Source: Oegoconia quadripuncta
Taxonomy: Eukaryota > Arthropoda > Insecta > Lepidoptera > Autostichidae
Assembly: GCA_949316235.1 (NCBI GenBank)
Contig: OX438750.1
Span: forward strand, 18,230,865-18,294,864
DNA length: 64,000 nucleotides
Direction of reading: 5' to 3'
The translations under genes and the position numbers were made by a program. The notes beneath the pieces were generated by a model. It had not been told where the DNA came from. It was given only the letters and a program-made list of their open reading frames with translations, and did no database searches. Shown piece by piece: positions 1 through 26,165 of this stretch. Each line of letters begins with the position of its first letter. Within the stretch, counting starts at the first letter, position 1.

Positions 1-781
1 AACGCAAGCGAAGCAACAGGCGGAAAGCTAGTAATAAATAAGTTAATCATAAAATTTTACAGCTGTTTGTTTATACATATACATACATACATAAAGTCAC
101 GCCTGTTCACAAGGAAGAAATCACAGACTTCCACTTGCTACGATCCTGACATTTCTTTTGCTTCATTCACTCTCATATGGTTGTTCAATAAATAAAAATT
201 AATAAAGCGAGGTTAATAACAAATTTTAATCGGTTCACCCGTTTCGAAGATATTCAGCTTTTATTAATAAGAATAAGAATAATATTTATTCAGAAAATGT
301 TACATATTTGAAACTAAATATGTTAGGCTATACTTAGTACCACTAACTAATACAAAAGCCATAATAGCTGCCGAACTATAGGTTTATGCAACCTGTATTT
401 CAGCATACAATGCCCTTCCCCTGGAGATTAAACAAGATTAGCCTATAGCCTAATAATACATTTAGTTTATTTACCAACCCGTTATACATAAAAAAAAAAA
501 AAAAATTATATGGATGATATTTTTATAGTCTCTCGGAGGTTAAGTAAATTTTCAACTAAAAGTAGCAGGAAGATATCACTGACTTCTATTTAACAATCAT
601 GTTTGAACAATGTTTTACATTCAACTTAAAAATAATATTGTTTGATGTAAGACATGTCGTGGTACGTTGTAATGGACCATCGGAAGTCATATTCTAGACT
701 CCGCGAATTAAAATTTTGAATAAATAATTTGCAATAATCTCACAAAGCTTTCAACGTAGCTACTAAGTAAGCTTGTTTTAG
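1..781. other. AT-rich flank, repeat tail at left edge
   Basis: Positions 1-40 resemble the end of repeat family K (a GCGGGC…AGCTAGT-type terminus, here AGGCGGAAAGCTAGTA). A run of A lies at about 489-504. No gene or RNA was recognised. Confidence 0.5.
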
Positions 782-1065
782 CTGTAAGTGACGATCACAG
801 CAGATAGGTTGATAACATACATAACGTCACGACCCTTATCCCAAACAGGGTGGTCAGAGATATCCCAAACGTTAGTGTTTGGGAGTCTAAATATTAAGAG
901 TTTATGCTGGAAACAACATCCTCCGTTCACCTTACGAAATATACAGAAATGCACACGTGACAGGGAGTGGGCCCATTGCCATTATAATGTGCAAATCTAT
1001 AGATTGTTCTTTTGGTGGAAAGTCGCTTAGTCGCCTTTTACGACACCGAGACGGTTTGGTGGTTA
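782..1065 (-). repeat. repeat family C copy
   Basis: Antisense copy of a repeat whose sense form runs from GTCGTAAAAGGCGACTA through GTGCATTTCTGTATATTTCG to TTTGGGATATCTCTGACCA and ends GTCGTGACGT plus TATG repeats. Other copies lie at 3251-3393, 21187-21330, 23765-24092, 30138-30378, 46075-46430, 50395-50455 and 55258-55450. It is probably a LINE 3' end. Confidence 0.7.
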
Positions 1066-1240
1066 TTTCTCCAACCACACATATCTTAAACACTTCAAGC
1101 AACAGTATTATATAGCAAACAGTAACTACAGTACACTGGTAATAGCAAATAAAGATAAGCTTAATAATTTATATTAATATTATAAATAATTTAAATAAGC
1201 TACTTAATATATTTATGTTGCTGTTTTCACTACAGAACAT

Positions 1241-1498
1241 ATAACTTAATATGGTTAGCAATTCGGACCACTTACCAAAAGGTTGCGGGTTCGAATCCCG
1301 CTGGGGGCATATGTTTGTGTGATGAATACGGTCATGTGTATCCGAGTTATGGATGTTTTCATAATAAGTATTTATTTACAAAAAAATGTATTTATGCAAT
1401 ATATCAACCATATGGTATCCACAACACAAGCCTATAGTTGTTTACTGTGGAACTAGATGGCGCTGTGTGTATGTCCAAGGATATTTATTTATAATTTA
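1241..1498 (+). mobile_element. SINE-A (tRNA-derived)
   Basis: It has a Pol III B-box GGTTCGAATCC, then GTGTGATGAATAC, then a body ending GATGGCGCTGTGTGTATGTCC. The A-box half is degraded. It shares head and body with copies at 6.5, 8.0 and 14.8 kb. Confidence 0.8.
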
Positions 1499-2016
1499 TT
1501 AATATATGTAGTGCGCACTTAAAATTAGTGTTTTATAAGGAGAAGCAGAAATGAAGTGGATGACATAATCAAGGTCGCGAGCGGTAGCTGAATTACAGGC
1601 CTCTAACCGATCAACTCTGGGAAATCTATTTGTTCTTAAGTAAGGTAAAACTGCTATAACAGCCCCCAGAAGATATAGATACAAAAAAGTCAAAGCAATA
1701 CTTTCCCTTCAAAATATTTATTCGCCTCATTACGAGATCGAAGTGTTTCGCACAGGTTTTCAAATTTTTCCTGATTCGGACGGGGGGGCGGGAGCGGAAT
1801 AAATATTAATAATAAAGGAGGGTTTGCCCTCGAAATTACGCAAAGGAGAGGCAGCGTGTTGACGACTCCTAATTTGAACTAATTTACATAGATTATGCCG
1901 GTTCGCTGAGTGCCAATCTTTTTAAGTGGCTTCTTCTACTCATTTTGTGTTCCTGCCGTGGCCCAATAAGGAATTTATTATTTTCGAGTGTGCTTCATTC
2001 TACAAATTTTTCCGAT
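1499..2016. other. no recognised feature
   Basis: AT-rich with a G-run near 1785. Short open frames have no motifs. Confidence 0.4.
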
Positions 2017-2254
2017 GTGATTTTTTCCTTGTTTTGCTGTTTTGCTTTTTCTCTAATATCATTGAGCTGTCAATTTCATTTTTGTTAAACATTCACACGT
2101 ATATCCTTGTATCACTTGTGTATAGCCACTTGCAGGTGATTTTTTCCTTGTTTTGCTGTTTTGCTTTTTCTCTAATATCATTGAGCTGTCAATTTCATTT
2201 TTGTTAAACATTCACACGTATATCCTTGTATCACTTGTGTATAGCCACTTGCAG
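2017..2254. repeat. perfect direct tandem duplication, 119-bp unit
   Basis: Units 2017-2135 and 2136-2254 appear identical over their length. Each starts GTGATTTTTTCCTTG and ends CACTTGCAG. The unit is pyrimidine-rich. An open frame runs through both copies but has no known domain. Confidence 0.9.
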
Positions 2255-2624
2255 GTAAAAGTTTACCCTTTACCTAACACGCTAGATCTATGGAATTCAT
2301 TACAATAATTATACATGGCAAAACAAGCCATGGGTAGTGTTGTTAGAACGTCAAATTTTGAAACTCGTTTTTTGCCTTGCACGAAAAATTAATGTAAAAA
2401 AGCTTAGGAAAAAGAGGTATACTATGAGTTGCTGCCGATTGTACATTTGTACCTATATGTGTCACGATGAAATATAAAATAATTTGAAAAGTAAACTTAC
2501 ACGTCTCGTATTAGTATAGAAGTCCACTGTTGAACGTCGCTGATTTGCAACGCTTTCCAATTTATCCTAATCGCCATACTGGGCAGGTGGATTGGCGATC
2601 AATTCGTCTATATTTGTACCCGAC
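2255..2624. other. no recognised feature
   Basis: AT-rich unique-looking sequence. Confidence 0.4.
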
Positions 2625-2835
2625 AGCCCCAAAAAGGAGGTAATGTTTTTTGAGTGTATGTATGCATGTAGATTTCTACGTTACCTCCTGTAGCCTAAAC
2701 AGCTCGACCGATTTTGAAGTGCACGGTGTCGTTGGATTCGTATTGATCTAGAGTGTCATTTTATGGTAAAAATCCAAGATGGCGCCTGCAAAGTACAAAA
2801 TATGCTGTCGGGTTGTTTGGTTTTTAAATACTTAA
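2625..2835 (+). repeat. repeat family E copy
   Basis: The segment with CTCGACCGATTTTGAAG, GGTGTCGTTGGATTCGT and TATGCTGTCGGGTT reappears in reverse at about 57165-57360. It is an interspersed element of unknown class. Confidence 0.6.
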
Positions 2836-3067
2836 ATAGTTATTTAAAGTATTCCTCGCGATATCTCTGATTTTGTGGACCGATTTCACTAAATATTCTT
2901 TTATTTGAAAAGGTATTGCCTGGATTAAATTTGGTGAAAATCTGATTATGTACTCCAGTGATAAATAACGGGACATTACTGAAATTATTGGCGGTCCCTT
3001 AATTGATGTACGCTATTGTGCTCACGATTGGTATATGACATTTGACTGAAGAGACGGGCTCGTGCTA

Positions 3068-3133
3068 TTCTACTCTGCTTCTAGCAGAGGTTTTGCTAGG
3101 TTTCTACTTAGCAAAACCTAGCGGAGTAGAATA
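3068..3133. repeat. imperfect hairpin
   Basis: ATTCTACTC pairs with GAGTAGAAT and AGGTTTTGCTA with TAGCAAAACCT around a 10-nt loop, with an internal bulge. It is about 66 nt in all, the size of a miRNA precursor or a small fold-back element. Confidence 0.6.
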
Positions 3134-3250
3134 AACTACAAAATATTTATATTTTTTAAATAACAACAAAAGGTGCTGTGTCGGAACGAGCACACGTGGA
3201 CGTGCCCAGTGTCCCAATAAACAAAATCTATTTTATTTATTTCATTCATT

Positions 3251-3393
3251 TGCAAGTTTCAACGGCAGTGGGTTCACCCTGTCACGTGTGCATATCTGAG
3301 TACTTCGAATATATTGAAGAATTAATCTTTTAATGTTTGGGATATTTCTAACCACCTTATTTGGGATAGAGGTCGTGACGTCATGTATGTATG
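3251..3393 (+). repeat. repeat family C copy (3' part)
   Basis: Contains the family's TTTGGGATATTTCTAACCA and GGTCGTGACGTCATGTATG end. Confidence 0.65.
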
Positions 3394-4747
3394 TGTCGAC
3401 TTGCACCGTACGCCGTTAGGCCCGCACATCCCATAGCAAATATTGCCTAATCCGGCCGGCCAGCGCCACCCCACTTTGTAAGCCAACATTATCTCATGTT
3501 ATTTTTCGATATTACCCCGTTTTACGGGGTCCGGGGGCACGTAAATCAAATTTATGGCCTTTTTATACAGGCATTAAAATTTTATCAGCGAGATTTCTGT
3601 CTGTGCCGTTGTCCGGTGAGTCTCTGTCACCCCCGCTTGACTTTCGAGTTGGATATTTGCGATTTTTGTTTCGTTATACATTAAGTACCTATTCATATTT
3701 TAGGGTGCCGCACCTCATTTTGGAAAACGGAACCTTTATACGATCACGTTGTTGTCCGTATGTCTGGATATTTGTCCGTGTGTAAAGCCCTTAAAAACGG
3801 CTCGAGAAATAAATTTGAATAAGGTCTACGGCGTCATATTGCTGTAATAAAATCAAGTTTCTGGTGTAGTGCAAACAGACAGATTATCAATTTCTATGTT
3901 TATTGACGTCCTAGCGGTCCTCGAGAACCACAAACGGTATTGCGGTACGTTACATGTTTTTTGCTCAAAACGGCATTTGTGTCGTATTTTTCAAAATCTT
4001 TCTCAACGGACCATAAGGCGGGAACGTACTATAAGTAATAATCTTTTCTAGTCCCGTGAAACTCAGTACGACCCACGTGACAGACGGTCTCGCCTTGCGA
4101 CATGTATTTACTATTGTTCTTCCCGGTACTAATCTTGAAATTAGGCACGACTTGTATTTTGCATACTTTCTACCAACACGACGTTACAAGGTTATTAGCG
4201 ATCCAAATGTTAAAAACGGAACCCTTATTGGTACCCATTCCCATTTAAATATGTTGTAGAATTAGATTTTCACCAAATTTAATAATTTTACAAAACACCT
4301 AATGGCACTTAGCTACCATTTGTCGTCCATACCTATCTAAATTGAAGCACACACTCGGTCCATTTAGATTTTTCCGATCGGTGTCGAGCCCTCGGGCTCA
4401 GTACACCGGTCTTCAGTTCCTGGGTGAAACAATGAAAGTACGTGGATCTTATGGATAGCGATAGGTATGTGCTGTGCTGTCATGCTCTAGCCCGAGGTAT
4501 ACGGGCTTTAAGCCGCGTTTCCCGTTGTGGGCCTCCGGAAAATCGCACAGAAAATGGAACGTCGATCGACGATGCCGCGTCGAAGTAATTATCTGCATTG
4601 GATCGATCATACATTTGTAGTGTTCTTGCATTGCTTTAACAACTCTTACATAATGTAAAGATTCTGTTCATGTTTGAACTAAAATAAGTTTGTATCGTAT
4701 CATATACTATTATACGTCTTTTGGACCATCTTTGCTTTTGTTACTAA
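3394..4747. other. mostly unassigned; old repeat at about 3700-3830 and 4190-4230
   Basis: GGAAAACGGAACC…TATACGATCAC and AAAACGGAACCCTTAT resemble a widespread moth repeat also glimpsed near 19410-19540. The open frames have no domain. Confidence 0.4.
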
Positions 4748-5050
4748 GGCCCGTATTAATAAATCAATCTCAATAGAAGTCTTGAGGATGTATCAACCGA
4801 GATGCGTCTTAAGCAGTTGACGCTATCTCAAGCTCCGTGCTAATTTATAAACCAATCTTGAGGTCTACTCAGCTGAGATCACTTCTCAAATATTCGCCTC
4901 AGTTTATTAATATGCGCACCACTCAAGTGAGTACTGCTCGAGTATGCACGTGCTTTTCAGGTTTCAAGTTAGGTTTATTAATCAACACGTTTACTTGAGA
5001 CCGGTCACAAGACTGTTCTCAATCTTGAGAATGGTTTATTAATACGGGTC
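4748..5050. mobile_element. MITE, PIF/Harbinger-like, 303 bp
   Basis: Inverted ends GGCCCGTATTAATAAA and TTTATTAATACGGGTC are flanked by direct TAA (4745-4747 and 5051-5053), a 3-bp TWA-type duplication. There is no coding capacity. A related end occurs at about 18850 and a decayed one just downstream at 5052-5110. Confidence 0.75.
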
Positions 5051-5894
5051 TAAGAGTCGTATTAATTAATCGATTTTTAGATTGAGATCGCCTCTCAGTC
5101 TTAATACATTTCTTTATACTGTTTTAATAAGAATAAGAAAACTTTATTTGTACCATTTTGCGACACATATACATTACAGTTAATTGATCGGGCTGTATAT
5201 ATACTACATAACACAACAATTCTCTACAAAAACAGATTCTCAGATACACAGTAAATTATGGTAACTCGATACGTCTATCCATTAGACTAATACTTATTTA
5301 AATTTCGAAAATCGTTAACAGATTACTCATACTTAAGCTCTGTATATACTGGTTATTAGTGCTTAATGATGACTTGTGTTAACTTATCCACGATCTTTCG
5401 TTATTAACTAAATTGTTTATAATACGCTCGTAATAGTAATGTAAATTTTCTCATGTAAGTGAATTGTAATTATTCTTATGAGAAATAAAAATGCCATCGA
5501 TCATCGAGCCTAGTTGCTGAGTGTGGAACTATATCTATGTGGAAATATATCTAAAAATATTTTTTTTTAAATGAGACTTTGAAATCCCGCCGAAAGACGT
5601 AGGTCCATCTCCGGGCGTAGGTATCTACATAAAAAAGAAATAAATTTAAAAAACCCTCAAAGCACTATGATGTCATCAAAATACACAGAAACCTGTGGTA
5701 AACGTTAAATATCTTCGATTTAAATCAAACTCGACCAAGAACCTATCTTCAAGTTTAATCTTTTCTGTAATACGATCTAATTATGAAATATAGCTAACAA
5801 ATAAATAAACTATAATATCCTCCAAATAGTTCCAAAAACCTTAATATACACTTCAAGACAATTATGTATAATGAACTATTGCCAGTAATTAATT
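5051..5894. other. unassigned AT-rich DNA
   Basis: Around 5125-5200 a reversed LINE-tail-like stretch (AAACTTTATTTGTACC) is possible. Nothing else is supportable. Confidence 0.4.
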
Positions 5895-6218
5895 ATTTTT
5901 TTATGCACGTCGGGTTCCTACTTGACCTCAATCACACTTGATGTTAAGTGAAGATGAGGCCGAAGGTGGTAGCGTAATGACCCGGAAACCCCATCTTATT
6001 TGGGGGACTGGCTATCTTATCTCTGACAACCGGAACACAACAATGCTATTAACATTGCTGCTTGGCGGCAGATTTAGATAAGATGGTGGTAGCTAGCCAG
6101 GCGGACGTTTAAAATGCCCTACCACCAACCAAACCGAGTACTTAAACATGTACCCCGTTGGGGATCGAACCCACGACCGTAAACCCAATGTTGCTTACAT
6201 TGAGCCACGGAGGCGGTT
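5895..6218 (-). mobile_element. SINE-B (tRNA-derived), full length
   Basis: Antisense copy. In sense it has head CCTCCGTGGCTCAATG, a B-box-like GGTTCGATCCCC and a body including TCTGCCGCCAAGCAGCAATG and CAGAGATAAGATAGCCAGT. It ends GATTGAGGTCAAGTA plus an A-rich tail. Ten copies in various states lie in this window. Confidence 0.85.
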
Positions 6219-6526
6219 AAAATTACTCATGCATTGATATTATTGAAACAAAACACGCGGGGCTAGACGTCTGGCCGCAAGTTTTTAATGCGGATAAAAT
6301 ATAGTAGGTTTACCAAAAAGCGAACCATAAACTCGACGCAGTATAGAGATGTGAATCAAAGTCCGGCTTTAGTAATGAGTAGACTCCTATTCATTGAGCT
6401 ACTCGTGCTGTTAAAACAGTGGACCAATTGCGCTAAGTTTGTATGTTAATACTAAAACATAAGTGTATCGAAGTAACCAAAAATCCTATATATTGTATTA
6501 TTATTACTAATGTTTACATATTATAT

Positions 6527-6800
6527 TGACGACCTGTTTGGGTTAGTGGTTAGCAACTCTGACCACTACACCGAAAGGTTGCGGGTTCGAATCCCGCTAG
6601 GGGCATACGTTTTTGTGATGAATACGGACATGTGTAGGTACCTGGGTTATGGATGTTTTCATTTATAATAAGTATTTGATTACAAAAAAATAATGTATTT
6701 ATGTAGTATGTCAACCATCTGGTATAAAAAAACACAAGCCTATAGTTGCTTACTGTGGAACTAGATGGCGTTGTGTGAATGTCTCAAGGATATTTATTAT
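6527..6800 (+). mobile_element. SINE-A, near full length
   Basis: Head GACGACCTGTTTGGGTTAGTGG, B-box GGTTCGAATCCC, and body through GATGGCGTTGTGTG with an ATT-rich tail. Confidence 0.85.
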
Positions 6801-6802
6801 TA

Positions 6803-6905
6803 TTATTTTTTATTTTTATTTGAGAGGGCGGGAAACGAGCATGCGGGTCACCTGATGGAAAGCAATCACCGCCGACCATGGACACCCGCCACACCAAATT
6901 ATTAG
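6803..6905 (-). repeat. Jockey-type LINE 3' UTR fragment
   Basis: The reverse complement carries GGCGGTGATTGCTTTCCATC and GTGACCCGCATGCTCGTTT, the 3' end also found after the LINE coding tail at 44016-44107. Confidence 0.7.
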
Positions 6906-6939
6906 GTAATATTATTATTAGGTATTATTATTTTATATT

Positions 6940-7005
6940 CATACACCGGATGAGTTTTTTACCGTAAGGAAAAAAACAGGGCATATTAGGTAAGTACCTA
7001 TTTGG
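6940..7005 (+). repeat. repeat family F end
   Basis: GATGAGTTTTTTACCGTAAGG…GGGCATATTAGGTAAGT matches the ends of the inverted-repeat element at 18446-18805. Confidence 0.55.
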
Positions 7006-8022
7006 TGATAGGTCTGACATGACCTATTACGTAATAAGATATATGTCTCGACTGTCCAAAATACCATAGACATTTTTAAGATACTATCTATACTCTATAA
7101 CTAACTTACCTCTAGGAATCGAACCCGCTACCTCTGTAATACAAATTTCCATTTCACACCGTATTCATTGACGCGGCTGTCTCCGGAACGGTCTGGTTTG
7201 TTTGAGGAACAGGCGGCTGACCGCGGGGGTGGGCGGGGGAAGCGGGGGAGGCTGCAATCAGCTAACCGGATCAACTCGGGTGCAAACACAATTGATAGCG
7301 CGACATGACGCAATGCACTAGCCTGCCTACAATTTTTAAGCCTGCCTTGTAAGGATACACTTCCTATAAGTGGCTGTTAGGGCTAACAAAAGGGGCAGAC
7401 GGAAAAACTAATGATCATAGTTAAATAGTGTCGGTACACACACACACACACTTGCTACAGTTAGTGGATGGCTAACCTAACAAGTTAGTCCCCTGAACCC
7501 AAGATGGATCTCTTTTGTCGTAGGACTAATTGTAGTACCTATTATTATTATTATTTTTCTCTTATGTAATTGTAAGTTAGTTTTTAGAGTGACACAATAA
7601 GGTCCTGTATACTTGGTAATCAGCTCATTGCATTACCTAAACTGTATTCCTAAATTGTGAAGAGCGCTGACTCCTATAATACCGGGCATCCTAGTTTAGG
7701 AGTCAGAGTTCCCTACTTAAGTTGCTATATATAAAAAATTGTACAATTTATTTTATACCCATTGTTATGTGCTATAGGTAGTCAATAAACTATAAACTAT
7801 AATCTTAAAGGCTGTGATTTTTTTATTTTTATTTTTTATAGTGAGAGTATAAAAATGTTTTCTAACAAATCGGTAGCTTGCCTTAAACATAGTATAGGCA
7901 TTTAGTAACAAAATATAGACTATCAGATTAAAATGACCATTGTGAATTTTATTGCGTTGGAGACTATACATCGAACTCCTATAACTATTCTCAAAAGCAT
8001 CGATCATTAACTTCTTTATATA
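7006..8022. other. unassigned, with a short CA repeat
   Basis: CA repeat at about 7437-7450. A tRNA-like GGAATCGAACCCGCTACC piece at about 7113 is a possible SINE scrap. The GC-rich patch 7195-7260 has no motif. Confidence 0.4.
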
Positions 8023-8330
8023 CGACGACTTGGTGTAGTGGTTAGAAACTCTGCTACTATACCAAATGGTCGCGAGTTCGAATCCCGCTAGGGGCACATG
8101 TTTGTATGATGAATACAGACATGTGTTCCCGAGTTATGGATGTTTTTCATTTATACATGTATTTATTTACAAAAAAAAAAACGTATTTGTGTAGTTTATC
8201 AACCATCTAGAATCCATAACACAAGCCTAGATGCTTACTGTGGACCTAGATGGCGCTGTGTGTTTGTGCAGACATTTATTATTATCTTTTTTATTATTTT
8301 TATTATTATTATTATTATTATATGTATGTA
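8023..8330 (+). mobile_element. SINE-A
   Basis: Head with TTGGTGTAGTGG (A-box) and GAGTTCGAATCCC (B-box), body to GATGGCGCTGTGTGTTTGTG, and a long ATT microsatellite tail. Confidence 0.85.
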
Positions 8331-8837
8331 AAATTTCACGGAGAGCAAATATCACGACTCAATAAACTATTTTTAGATAATTTAAAGTAGTCATTGATTA
8401 ATTTTTTAGAAAATTGTTTTAGGAGATCGTAGCATCTTCTACCACACAATGAAGTTCACAGCGGTAACTTTAATTTAGTATTGTAGGTTTTATAACTAAA
8501 TACCAATACCTAAAGCAAGCTACGGAACGGTTAGAAAATTTTATTATTCTGTTACTTATGAGTACTCCTATCTTTCTACAAGAAATCAGGAACTTTAAGA
8601 TTATAGGATGTTACATCACAAAAATTACGTGTTTTTAGTGGACTATTACGCGAATGCGTGTCAATAGGTTTCAAATGACCTTACTTTGTCTATTGTGTAT
8701 ATTTAAAGCGTATCCTGGCAAGAATCATCCTCTCTGTCCATACGGCACAGCCATTTATTTCAGAAATTAAGTATTTTGTGGCGTATTTGGTATATCTACA
8801 CAAATCAAATGTGGTATAATTTCTGTATACTTTTGCT
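8331..8837. other. no recognised feature
   Basis: AT-rich sequence only. Confidence 0.4.
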
Positions 8838-8990
8838 TGACGACCCATTGGTGTAGTGGATAGTAACCATGTCTGCGCAACCAATAGTTGCGGGTTCCAA
8901 TACAGCGTGGGGTAAATTTTGTGTGATGAATACGAATATTTATGGATGTCTCTATAAATATTTATGTATTTATCCATAGAACAAATAATA
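8838..8990 (+). mobile_element. SINE-A, 3'-truncated and diverged
   Basis: GACGACCCATTGGTGTAGTGG head, then a B-box-like GGTTCCAATACA and GTGTGATGAATACG. Confidence 0.75.
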
Positions 8991-10445
8991 AACAATAGCT
9001 TGTTAAAGCATGTTTTCAAAAATATGTAATATTGTGTCCATACACAAAAATATATTTGATTATTTTTAACACTTTTCAAAAAATATTTTAAGATTACTGC
9101 CACCCATTTAGATCTTTTATAATGTCTAAAAAGGTACAGATAGTACGAAACATTTTCCGAGTGCCCGTTTTATCGGTAACTGCATACCATGGATGTTATA
9201 AGAAATGAAATGTCTATTAATTTCTCAGAATTTCTTTTATCTTGTTATCAGTAAATACATATGTACATTACGTTTATACAATTAACTACTCATATAACTT
9301 TTATTGTACAATTATTTCATTTATTTCTGAATACCCTATACAATATAACTACGATTGTAGTCTGCATCGAACTTTAAATATAATCAGTCATTTTAGAAAA
9401 CATTTTACACAGATTTACAAGATTTACACTTAACTATACATTTCTAGTGTAAAGGTTTGTTCAATTCTATGCGTCTGCAGCGCGTGCGCGTTGAGGTGCG
9501 ATTTGAGTCGTTCGCAAATCAAGATCGCGTTTCAAAAGTTCGCATTTTTGATAAGTCACTATATTCATATTCCCGGTTCCTGAATATTCGTAACTTGTTT
9601 GTCATTGGTTCCCCGTTGTTTCGTTTAGTATATTGTATATTCTGTATTGTCTTTGAAACGTGAGCCAAGTTCTTGTACAAAAAATTCAGCGTGAAATGGA
9701 TAATATATGATTTTTATTATGAACTTGACAACACAGCTTTTATTTGATTAAAAAAATTAAAAAAAAAGGAACCAACACAAAGCCAATTCCTACGTGAAGG
9801 TTCAAAAATCGGTATGAACTTTGCAGTATACTCGATCACACATGAGTATGTCGCTAATTCGTTCGAATGCACTGAAATGTCAAGCAAATTAGGTACTATA
9901 TTCAACTGAATTGTCACTTTTTATAGAATAAATATCATAATTTGGAAGGCTAACTATATTTTCTTATTTCCATTCGAATGCCGCTCAGTTTAGTGCGATA
10001 GGACATAATCCTGTACTTAAAAATTTGTGGAATTTGGGCATTTAGGTATTTCATAAAATATGGTGTTTTATAAATGGCTGAAATTCTGGCGTTGCATCCC
10101 GTGTTGTCGTACCCTCTTAACATTTGAAGGCCAGTCGGACTCACAAACCCACAGAATCGAACACTCCTTTTTATACGTTCAGGGACACATCTCAACAGGT
10201 CCTCTTTCGACGTTATAACAATAAAATATGTGCCTGGTGATGTGTCCCGGGTCATGTTAATTTATTTGTATGAATAAGCTTGAACACATTTTGCAATAAA
10301 AATATTAAATTACTCGATTAAAAAATTTACAGCCCCTAATAACTAGACCAGCTAATTATTATTATTACTACTAAATAATATACATCTCTACATAAAACAA
10401 ATAAATATATCTTTTATAAATCAATGCATTTTCAATAATACCTAT
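8991..10445. other. 3' flank of runt, unassigned
   Basis: AT-rich DNA. The 101-codon frame at 10255-9950 (minus) could lie in an extended runt 3' UTR; it has no domain. Confidence 0.4.
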
Positions 10446-10451
10446 TTTATT
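10446..10451 (-). promoter_or_regulatory. candidate runt polyadenylation signal AATAAA
   Basis: AATAAA on the minus strand lies about 80 nt after the runt stop codon. Another AATAAA lies at 10266-10261. Either or both could be used, since AT-rich DNA yields this hexamer often by chance. Confidence 0.4.
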
Positions 10452-10530
10452 TACAAGCTCATTGGTTTATCACATTTCAACAATCCCGCCGGAAGACGGT
10501 GCCTTAAACTACAACAAAACATTAGTGAAG

Positions 10531-25409
<14,879 letters not shown>

Positions 25410-25439
25410 TCACGCCACTATAGTCTCCATACACTTCGT

Positions 25440-26165
25440 TGAAAGTTTTAAACACGCGATCTAATTTCAAACTCGCGGCGAAACTCCAAAGTGCGCGCGG
25501 AGCGCTCCGAAAGTTGTGCGAAGTATGGGCGCGAGACGCCGTGTGAGTCACGAGTGCGACGAGTGTCTACACCACTTGTTGGGCGCGGACGGTAAGACGC
25601 CCCGGGCGGGGGACTCGGAAAAATAAACGGGCTTGTGACTCGCCGAGACCGCAAGCCGAAGACGCACGACGCGCACCGAAGTCGTGGGAACGCGTGCTCT
25701 CGAGGACTCGGTTTCGACTGATGACTGCGATACGATGCGACTTTTTCCGATGGTCAATATTTTGCGTTCGCGCGGTCGCCGCCCCCACCCGGGTGGCGGC
25801 CCCTTCGTCTCGTAAAAAGCGGGAAGGAGACGAAGGGTGCGGGCAGCGCGGTGCCGCAGCGGGAACGAGCGGGACGGTCGTGGTCGGTCTCTGCGTTTTT
25901 ATAAAAATGCTCTCTGGAGTGGGATGCCGCTGCCGCCGCACGTTAGAGGTGGGAGAGGGATGGGTGGATTTTTTTGAATCACCGTGGTGACGTATCGCGA
26001 GGCGGCGGTAATTAGGCCGCGGGGCGGGCGGGAAACCGCGGCCGGTGCGAAAACCTATCAACGAGCTCATGAAAAATTATGATTTTCATGTTGGCAGTCG
26101 GGAGTAGCGTGGCACTCGCAGGGTGGCACTTCATTATCGCCGAGGCACGCGAGAAATTCCTGTGA
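25440..26165 (-). promoter_or_regulatory. CpG-rich runt 5' region, probable promoter and 5' UTR
   Basis: The DNA immediately upstream of the runt start codon is sharply GC- and CpG-rich, unlike its flanks. It contains long open frames on both strands (for example 167 codons at 26070-25567) that carry no domain and are explained by base composition. A TATA-like motif lies inside at 25903-25896. YGYGGT matches, the Runt core site, occur at 25983-25988 and 26035-26040. Confidence 0.55.
25896..25903 (-). promoter_or_regulatory. candidate TATA box for runt
   Basis: On the minus strand TATAAAAA lies within GC-rich sequence. A start site 25-30 nt downstream would fall near 25875 and give a 5' UTR of about 515 nt. 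I see no perfect initiator at that spacing. An 8-bp AT match can occur by chance, but its isolation in GC-rich DNA upstream of the ATG favours it. Confidence 0.4.

Noticed and set aside
1926..2207. 93-codon hydrophobic frame
   Set aside because: It is produced by the pyrimidine-rich tandem duplication; no start context or domain.
25567..26070. 167-codon minus-strand open frame upstream of runt
   Set aside because: It lies in GC-rich promoter DNA, is Arg/Ser/Pro-rich without a domain, and overlaps other equally long frames on both strands.
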